Below are positions 56,785-64,000 of a stretch of DNA of 64,000 nucleotides, piece after piece; position 1 is the first letter of the stretch; every line of letters begins with the position of its first letter. The translations under genes and the position numbers were made by a program. The stretch is taken from assembly GCA_961205875.1 (NCBI GenBank), contig OY540815.1, forward strand, positions 20,707,638-20,771,637, given 5' to 3'. The notes beneath the pieces are model-generated. The model was given only the letters and a program-made list of their open reading frames with translations. It did no database searches and was not told the DNA's origin. Origin of the DNA: Sialis fuliginosa. Its lineage: Eukaryota > Arthropoda > Insecta > Megaloptera > Sialidae.

Positions 56785-56993
56785 TAAAAATTTAAAGCTT
56801 TGGCATTTTATAGAAACGGTTTCCGTCACCGCTTCGACCTTGCAAATCTATTATATGTGATTCAATACAAGTGGTAAGTTAACTGAGTTGAAACGGCGCT
56901 ACGTTTTGACGCAGCTAACATGTAATAGATTTTCAAGGTCGAAGCGATGATGGAGACCATTTCTGTAAAGTGCCAAGGCTTAAGTGTAAATTA
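56785..56993. mobile_element. Foldback MITE with ~74-bp arms
   Basis: Arms 56785-56858 and 56919-56993 are inverted relatives (TTTAAAGCTTTGGCATTTTA/GCCAAGGCTTAA; CGCTTCGACCTTGCAAATC/GATTTTCAAGGTCGAAGCG). Loop of about 60 bp. Non-coding. Confidence 0.7.
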
Positions 56994-57179
56994 AGGTACT
57001 TTTTGGTTGTTAATTTCAACGTTATATTCAATCAGTGTCGCCGGAATCATTTTTTCTGGGGGCCAGTACGAATCTCAAAAATTAAACTGGTCTAAATTTA
57101 CTTGGCGTTCTTAAAATTGAGTTAAATTTTCTTTAGCTTGATTAATATCGTATTATTTGTTAAAAAAAGAAAAGAAATA

Positions 57180-57324
57180 CAGTAGAACTTCGTTAGTACG
57201 TTTTTAAAGGGACTGGGGAAAATACGTACTAACGAGGAAAACATACTGACGAAATATTTTAAGATGAATCTTATGGAAGAATGCCGGGACCAAAAAAAAA
57301 ACACGTATTAACGAGGTTTCACTG
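57180..57324. mobile_element. Tigger/pogo-like short MITE
   Basis: Ends CAGTAGAACTTCGTTAGTACG and TATTAACGAGGTTTCACTG, flanked by TA (57178-57179, 57325-57326). 145 bp; ends similar to but distinct from 15698-16039. Confidence 0.8.
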
Positions 57325-58326
57325 TATTCACTTTTTATTTTATTTTTAGACCCGTGGTTACATTTTATAATTTGTTTGAGCTTTAACATCAGTTTACAAA
57401 AATTAAAGAAATTTTTAATAGTAAAAAATTAAAGAAAACAGATTTTTATAAAATTACACATTGCTTCAAACCCGCTCAAAAAAGATCCAAATTTGGGTGG
57501 GGGGGTAAAAAGTAGTCGTTGGCCCTTTTGTAATTTCCTACATGGGATTCATTATATTTTTCACATTATATAGGTAAATTATACTCAAAATCATGTTTCC
57601 AATACTAAAAACTCGTTTTTGACATCCCTGTCATTAATGTTTCCGGTAAATGTACAACCATTAACCGAACGCAGTTGTACTATAATGTACTTAATAAAAT
57701 ACTCATTATTATCACTATGTAATGCAATACGATACACCCGATATTCCAAATATATGCGTAAACATATGCAATGCACACTTGAAAATAACAACATAAGTTA
57801 ATTGTTTTATAATTAAATTAATTACAATTATACACATTGTCATTCTGAATGATGTAAACTAAAGATAAAATTATTGATATTAAGTAACCATTTCACCCCT
57901 TAAAATAAAATGTCGGTATAAACATAAACACCTTCCCACACTTTTGATTACCAATGATTAAATTATCTTATAAATAATCAGTTGAAAAACATTACTCGAC
58001 TCATAAATTTTATCAGCTTTAAGATTTATTAAACCTATTTTATCCTTAAACTGATAGCCCCAGTGTTATTCCCAAATAACTGATTTTAGACAGCTTTGAA
58101 AGCATGTTGCAAAAGTTATCGCCATGTTCTATACATCAAAATCTACCAATTTCTTGATGTACTTCGTCATTTTTTTCTAGCTCAAATTTTCTAATGACTG
58201 GACTATAATTTATAACAGTAATATTAAAATATTTTAGTGATTTTCGGATATTTTTTTTAAAAGAAGTAATTTTGAATGCAACAATAAGACCCCTTAGATA
58301 CTTAAATTATCGCGTATGCTTTAAAT
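57325..58326. other. No gene seen
   Basis: AT-rich; a G-rich patch at 57490-57510 within a segment related to 600-700. Two opposed small frames at 57591-57801 are chance. Confidence 0.45.
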
Positions 58327-58534
58327 CAGCGGTATTTAAACTAGGGTCGCGAACCCCCAGGGTCTGCTGAACTTTTGCCAGAAATCCATGAAACATATTA
58401 GTACTTTTACATTTTTATTTACCAATGATTAATTAGTATCTAACGACGTTCTTTATTTTTCTGTCAGGGAGGGGTACCTGAAAAATAATTGTTCAAAAGA
58501 GGGTCCTTAGACCACATAAGTTTAAGAACCGCTG
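58327..58534. mobile_element. hAT MITE, relative of 44311-44522
   Basis: It starts CAGCGGTATTTAAACTAGGG and ends AAGTTTAAGAACCGCTG, sharing GACCACATAA and CCCCCAGG with the 44311 copy. Flanking 8-mers do not match, so it is older or was rearranged. Confidence 0.7.
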
Positions 58535-58826
58535 TGCAAGTGAGAAATTGCTACATTTGATTTAAGTTATTTTCGACCTTTCATATTTATTGTATCAACC
58601 TAAAACCTGGCCTGGAAGCAAGTATATTTTTGAACGCCGCGCCGCCCCTTCATAATCAACTCCAAGGCCATTTCTGGAAAAATAAAAAGTTTACTTATGT
58701 CGAATATTAATGCGCAATGTTCAAAAGTTACAAATATTTAAATCGTGGTTTTCTTTCTCCCTTTATACAACACCATAACACGAACCGGTCTGGTAATTTA
58801 TTAATAATTAACTATTTAAACACTCG

Positions 58827-58986
<160 letters not shown>

Positions 58987-59286
58987 CAAAATAATGAGAA
59001 CTGAATTCAAAATAATGTACATTTGTTTTGAACAATAATTACTTTGTTTTATTAGATGCATATAAATACATAATATTTTATAATATTACAGTGGTAACCA
59101 ATTCGCAACCATTGAACAGTTTGCAACCGCAGTATTTTATTTATTTCTCTCATTTTGATCACAAATAAACCACCCGAAAAAATGTTAAGTGACATTTTCT
59201 AAAAAAATAAAATAATAATACTTAATAGGTACTCTATCGAAGAATATTCGTAAAATTTCTCGCAAATTAAAACAAAAATTAAAAGA

Positions 59287-59500
59287 TGTACAAATTTTGT
59301 ACACAATTATAAAATGATTATTAAAAGCTCCATTCAAAATCCTGTGAGCAAAGATATCGTCAAAATAAAGTCAATAATTAATATAACATACATATTTTAT
59401 TGATTTTATTTTGACAATATCTTTTCTCATAGGTGGTAAATTATTTCAGAATTTTGAATAGAGCTTTTTATAATCATTTTTAAATTATTTACAAAATTTA
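59287..59500. repeat. Long hairpin, ~95-bp arms
   Basis: AAAATGATTATTAAAAGCTC at the left mirrors GAGCTTTTTATAATCATTTT at the right; GACTTTATTTTGACGATATC-type blocks pair in the centre around 59383. AT-rich, non-coding. Confidence 0.7.
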
Positions 59501-59609
59501 GACAGGAACTTTTGAATTTTTTTATTATTTAAAAAAATATTGTATTTTACGAATTAATTTTTTAATCGGTCCGAGCGCCCACATATTTACAAAATTTTAA
59601 ATTGATATA

Positions 59610-60056
59610 GATTTTTCGTATTGAAATTTCAAACCCAGATACAAGGCCAGTCCTGTGCAATATTTTTGGAACAAGTAGGCCATGAGTACGTCACTGACCT
59701 ATCACAACTGAAACCAAGGCAATGTGGTAGCCCGAGTGGACCTACCTCAATTAATGTAGATTTTTCGTATTGGAATTTTGTGTCCAGGTACAAAGCCAGC
59801 CCTGTGCAATGTTTTTGGAGCAAGTAAGCCATGAGTACGACACTGACCTATCACAACTGAAACCAAGGCAATGTGGTGGCCCGGGTGGACCTACCTCAAT
59901 TAGTGTAGATTTTTCGTATTGAAATTTCGAACCCAGATACAAGGCCGGCCCTGTGCAATGTTTTTGGAGCAAGCAGGCCATGAGTACGACACTGACCTAT
60001 CACAACTGAAACCAAGGCAATGTGGTGGCCCGGGTGGACCTACCTCAATTAGTGTA
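59610..60056. repeat. GC-richer tandem repeat, three units of 149 bp
   Basis: Units begin GATTTTTCGTATTG at 59610, 59759 and 59908 and contain GGCCATGAGTACG, CTGACCTATCACAACTGAAA and CCAAGGCAATGTGGT. Units 2 and 3 are almost identical. The period is not a multiple of three, so the frames that span it (59621-59981, both strands) are not a conserved protein. Composition is clearly richer in GC than the flanks. Confidence 0.92.
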
Positions 60057-60776
60057 CATGTGATATGTGCGTGTATGAACTAATAATGTATTACGTTATT
60101 ATTATTGTTGGCCCAATTGTTTTAGGTTATGTTGGTCACCAGAGACGGTTATAAAATTCACAAAAACATTACTTCGTAATAAATCTATATTTTTTTGTCT
60201 CATACGTCCGGTATTTTGAAGAAATTGTCTATTTATTAACTAACACGCATTTTGAACGGAGAATAATACTTATATGACAGTCTCGTGACGTTTATTGACA
60301 ATTTAGTGCATGTGCGGTAAGTAAAAAAACAACCGTATTAAACAGTAAATTGAAATACCACTGGTTTAAAAGTCGCTAAACTGAAAAAAAACGTCATTTT
60401 CTAAACCCCAAAATATAATAGTATAAAAAAAATTGTATCTGTTTGAAAATTCTTGCGATAATATTTATATTTTACATATATTTAGCTCACTATCTGTGTT
60501 CCTAGTGTAAACCCCGGTTACAAAAAACGAAACGAGACAAGGCTTAATTAACTCTCGTCTCATGTGCAACCCTAATCGTGAATAATAGGTACTTATAAAA
60601 CTATTTTGACGTTTTTTTTTCATGAACCCTTTCAAAACATTGGAGAAACCTTATGATTTCACATAATGGTATTTATATATTAATAACTAGAAGGTGCTAC
60701 ATATGTATGTAAACAGTTTATTTTAAAAAATAATGGCGGTTGTAGTTTATTACAATAATCAGGATTGATAAGGAAC
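60057..60776. other. No gene seen
   Basis: AT-rich; TGCAACCCTA with ACGAAACGAGACAAGG at 60527-60580 resembles a repeat end related to 49133-49200. Confidence 0.4.
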
Positions 60777-61122
60777 CACCCATAAATTTCGTCACACAAA
60801 TTTCATTCTTTCATTTCTTGTCACAGGTTGTCATATTTGTGTGACCCCTACCCTGTTATGACGTCACATAAGTTTCGAAACAATAAGAAAGATTCTTTCA
60901 TTGTCCTTGGCTGTTAATATTATTTTTATTTATATAAAATTTGTTCATTGATTAATAAAAATTAGGTATATGAAATTTTACCAAGCACGTTTGAAAATTT
61001 CAAACAAAAAATAATTTTTCCTCAAATTTTTGTTCTAAGAATTCTTATAAAATGCCCCTCCTTGTCACACCATGTCACATTTTGTAGACCCCCTCTGCCC
61101 CTCAACTTGTGACGTAATTTAA
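60777..61122. repeat. Inverted pair of GTGACGTAATTTA-type motifs
   Basis: CATAAATTTCGTCACACAAA at the left and CTTGTGACGTAATTTAAC at the right face each other, with TGACGTCACATAAG and CACACCATGTCACA between. C-rich runs match those at 8150-8245. Probably a decayed MITE. Confidence 0.4.
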
Positions 61123-61369
61123 CTTATCTGCATAAAAAACAACAATGTTTTAAGAAGTGAAGTATATTTCTTTTGAAGTGTTTTTAGCAGCAAACATGGT
61201 ATAAAAGTCAGGATATATAAATAACAATTTAATTATATTATTGGCTAAATCGATTAGTTACGGCCCTGATGTTACCCGCACACATGCACACATTTTTAAC
61301 GACGGCATACAATAGTGTGTTGTTTTTTGTCGATGTTGTTTTTTCGTCAGACATCATTTTGTACGTGGT

Positions 61370-61610
61370 TTGATTCCTTGAACGGCCGACTCCGAAAGCC
61401 GCCTTCGATCATCGCTCTTTGGAGTTTTCAAATCGGCCAATGGCAGACGCCCGTTCCAAAACCAGTCCTGCTAGACGCGATTCAACAAAAACCTATCCGT
61501 TATTTTTTCGCCGTTGCTCGGTCGACCGCCGAAGCTATTCGGCGTTTTTTTACCATATTCTGTCTTTGTCCTGCCCGGTTACTGACCTTCCCCAACGTTC
61601 GTAGATACTA
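61370..61610. promoter_or_regulatory. CpG-rich island with CCAAT motif
   Basis: GC- and CpG-rich DNA (GAACGGCCGACTCCG, GCCGTTGCTCGGTCGACCG, GAAGCTATTCGGCG) contains GGCCAATGGC, a CCAAT-box-like motif. Plus frames at 61315-61650 and 61419-61604 have no recognisable product. It could be a promoter, an exon or an old GC-rich element; nothing decides. Confidence 0.27.
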
Positions 61611-61789
61611 CACGCTCAGAAAACATGTGTACCTATGCGTGCGTTTGTAAGTTTGGTCGCGCACGTCATTCCAAAATAAATCCAATAGTAGGTATATTAT
61701 ATTGCATTCATTATGAGATAACAAAAATAAAATAGGGATTGAGTCATTCGGAAGCTCAATACGACTATCTACACTTTTATACGGTGTTA

Positions 61790-62045
61790 CCCCGGGGGTA
61801 TAAATTTTATTATTTAATTTATTTATTTTTATTAAACTATTTACGCAGCGCAAGCAAAGATACCTTTCTCACATTTTTTTCGACTTCATGTTTACACAAA
61901 ATATTCACAAATTATAGACCTAAACCTTCCTCGTGAAATACTCTATCAATCAGTGAAAACCGGAGTAAAATCCGTTCGGTAGTTACTGAGAAAATTGTGC
62001 ACAGACAGAGAGACGCGGCGAGGAACTTTGTTTTATACTATGTAT
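61790..62045 (-). mobile_element. Helitron-like fragment
   Basis: ACGGTGTTACCCCGGGGGTATA at the left is the reverse of a hairpin-bearing 3' end. The following GACTTCATGTTTACACAAAATATTC and TCAGTGAAAACCGGAGTAAAATCC match 340-480 and mirror 56216-56415. It closes with a GAGACGCGGCGAGG block at 62015. Confidence 0.4.
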
Positions 62046-63639
62046 GTTACATGGCCCCCAAAATTTGTCGAAAACAAAAATATATTTTTGTTTTCGGTTA
62101 CTGAAAGTTTACAAGAGGTATTACCCATTCAACGTGCAAGAAATAATACGGCCTTTTTTCGTTAATAATCCTTTTTTGAGAGTGAAAATATGACTAGGTC
62201 TGACCTATAGGCAGTACAAATATAAACCCGCGGCCGCGGGCCTCCATACCAGGGTTTCTGACGTGCTCTTTTCCGCTAAAAAAACCTTAGAAATGTTTCT
62301 TGACGTTACCCCTCCCCCTCCACTCTTTGTAGGGGCAATGATATTTTATTTGTACATAAAAAAATGTAAGTCTATATCAAGCCGTTCTTGAAATATAACA
62401 TCTTGAAATTTGAAATTGCAAAATTTTAGATGAATAACACCCTTAACATTTGAATCATCGTTTGATTGAATAATAAAAAGGCTGAAAATCTAAAATATAT
62501 ATAAAAGCTCCCTCCCCAAATTGCCATTTCTCAGACCATGTCCCCCCCCCCCCCCCCCCCAAATTGTAAACCTAGATCCGCGCTTGCAACAGGGACGCGC
62601 TTTTTTCAGTATTCGACGGGGTGCAGCGACCCCTCGTTATTATTGAATAGATTTGCTCACAAATACCAATTTGGAATGATAAAATTTTGAATGAAATATG
62701 CACTTATTCTTCAATTCCCACCTCTGACACCATCTCAGATATATTTAATAAATTTGTTTTTGTAGAATATAAAAAAAATTACAGTATTGATATATAATTT
62801 GATTGCACTTATTACAAAACAATAATTACATTGTTCCGTCATTAATCCGTTCAAAAGTGAAGGTTAATCATGCCACTTAATATATGTTTGTTAACAGCAA
62901 CGATGTTTTTAAAATGCATATACATACTGCATCTAAAACCAGGTCATGGTACAACGAAATCGTTGAATTTCATGGCGGCAAACTGCATTCACTAAAAAAC
63001 TTGCCCCAACCTTTAAATGTAGTGAAGAATCGACCAATAGAACCGGTCCGGCTCAATGCACTTTTTTATAGAACGCAACATGTTTGAATTCACTGATTGA
63101 AAATATAAGCCATCTAGTGAGTATCGTTTCAAGCATACGAAATATATCAACAAAACAAGTTGTGCACTACGCCATCTCTTGTGGTGGAAAGGAATCAATT
63201 TTGTTGATAAGGTAGAATACATTTTTATTGTTTTAAATTTTAACAATATTTTTGTTACGATTTTATTAATATTGTTTATTCTGATAAATAATTATAATAT
63301 AAAATTATAAATTAATATTACAAAAAAATTTTTTTTTCTTAAGTTTGGATATAACAGTGCCATCTTTTGATCGTTTGCTGTACTTTCATAAAGAAATCTG
63401 TATTTGTTATTAGTATAAATTATGTTAATTTGTTTTATTCAAAAAAATATACTTATATAACATTAATATATTAAAAACTAACATTTTACTACAATTGAAG
63501 CAAAAATTAAAAATTTTAAATACAAAAATAATATATTAATAATCTACTTTCATTTTATTGATCGCTATAATAAAGATATAATAATTTAAATGAAGGTATT
63601 TGTAAAATTAATTTTTAATTATGTATAAAAGCATGGTAA
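62046..63639. other. No gene seen; C19 run, upstream of the terminal gene
   Basis: It holds a C19 homopolymer at 62542-62560 and a GC patch at 62228-62262. The opposed small frames at 62884-63246 have no recognisable product; the minus-strand start context GCCGCCATG near 62974 leads to a stop after nine codons. Confidence 0.4.
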
Positions 63640-63769
63640 TACGACGGGGATGAAATGGGTGAAATTTTGAAGTGGGGTGAACAAGAGTAGGCGACGCGCT
63701 TTTGAACTGTTTCCGGCAAGGCGACTTCGACAACTTGTGTGCCTGCGCGTTGTTTAATACTAGTAGAAA
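63640..63769 (+). promoter_or_regulatory. CpG-rich promoter / 5' UTR of the terminal host gene
   Basis: This short CpG-rich stretch contains several CG dinucleotides (GGCGACGCGC, TTCCGGCAAGGCGAC, TGCGCG) between AT-rich DNA and the ATG at 63770. No clear TATA box is visible, which fits a TATA-less housekeeping promoter. The transcription start cannot be placed. Confidence 0.4.
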
Positions 63770-63812
63770 ATGGCAGATATCAGTAAAAGTGAACTTCGTG
63801 AAGAAATTACCG
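63770..63812 (+). CDS. First coding exon of a host gene, DEK_C/SWIB-like (partial)
   Basis: An ATG in good context (AAAATGG) opens a 14-codon frame, MADISKSELREEIT, plus one base of the next codon, followed by a consensus splice donor GTAAGT at 63813. The rest of the protein lies beyond the window. The N-terminal segment closely resembles the start of animal DEK_C/SWIB-domain proteins annotated as upstream activation factor subunit spp27/UAF30-like, which are nuclear chromatin-associated factors. That is from memory of the family and rests on 14 residues only. The upstream 130 bases are clearly more GC- and CpG-rich than the AT-rich surroundings, as expected of a promoter and 5' UTR. No acceptor or second exon is seen before the end of the window. 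Confidence 0.6.
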
Positions 63813-64000
63813 GTAAGTGTTAATTTAACGTTATTTAATGTATTCGCGAAGCCGAAACATACAAAACTAATCATGTTTTTTAATTTGGAACATTTTTTCT
63901 TAGTGTTATTTTGTGGGTTGCCGGGAAAAATAAGCTATTTTACTCTTGTACTTTGGTTCAAAATCGGCTTTCAACTGTGTATAAACAATGGCCAAAGTGA
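63813..64000 (+). other. Start of intron 1 of the terminal host gene
   Basis: It begins GTAAGTGT, a consensus donor, and becomes AT-rich at once. No coding sequence or acceptor is seen up to the window edge. Confidence 0.5.

Noticed and set aside
59621-59981. Overlapping frames on both strands that look repetitive and protein-like
   Set aside because: They read through 149-bp tandem units; the period is not a multiple of three, so successive units are in different frames.
61315-61650. Plus-strand 111-codon frame in a CpG-rich patch
   Set aside because: No recognisable domain; an alternative frame is equally open, as expected from GC-rich non-coding DNA.
62884-63246. Opposed small frames and a GCCGCCATG start context near 62974
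   Set aside because: The minus-strand start reaches a stop after nine codons and no donor is convincing; the plus frame has no recognisable product.

Overview
This 64 kb window is AT-rich eukaryotic DNA, most likely from an arthropod and probably an insect. The reasons are the very low coding density, one exon that ends in a GTAAGT splice donor, a TATA/initiator core promoter with arthropod-like spacing, long (CA)n tracts, and a dense, nested load of insect-type DNA transposon remnants: hAT with 8-bp duplications, pogo/Tigger with TA, piggyBac-like with TTAA, and Helitron-like ends. The species cannot be named from the sequence. Most open reading frames here are chance or low-complexity frames in AT-rich DNA.

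The only clear protein-coding unit of any length is a complete LTR retrotransposon at 19586-24604. It has two 1170-bp LTRs (TGTAAC...TTACA) that read as identical, a 4-bp target duplication (ATTG), a primer-binding site beginning TGGGGGCTC and a purine tract next to the 3' LTR. It carries a Gag-like ORF and a second, highly charged ORF of unknown function. It has no visible protease, reverse transcriptase, RNase H or integrase core. It therefore looks like a recently mobilised, non-autonomous 'gag plus unknown ORF' element that must borrow its enzymes.

The one ordinary host gene that can be supported starts at the right edge: a short first coding exon at 63770-63812, with a good start context and a splice donor. 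Its N-terminus resembles DEK_C/SWIB-domain proteins (UAF30/spp27-like); the rest lies outside the window. A candidate TATA/Inr promoter sits at 10340-10371, and three CpG-rich islands (6.4, 46.9 and 61.5 kb) may be promoters or first exons but have no supported product.

The rest is repeats. Layout: 0-19 kb holds foldback elements, hAT and Tigger MITEs and dispersed repeats. 19.6-24.6 kb is the LTR element. 25-34 kb is sparse, with a Penelope-like fragment, a possible LTR fragment and foldbacks. 34.5-38.7 kb has a six-unit 127-bp tandem array, a hAT MITE with perfect duplications and a three-deep nested transposon stack. 38.7-47 kb has dispersed repeats and a 2-kb large inverted repeat. 48-56 kb has copies of one TA-flanked MITE (ends AGGTACTGGCACCAGT), a hAT element inside a piggyBac-like MITE, and a tandem array of about 175 bp. 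56-61 kb has small MITEs, a 79-unit CA tract and a GC-rich 149-bp tandem array. 61-64 kb leads into the host gene. Repeat boundaries were found by eye; those with target-site duplications are firm and the others are approximate.
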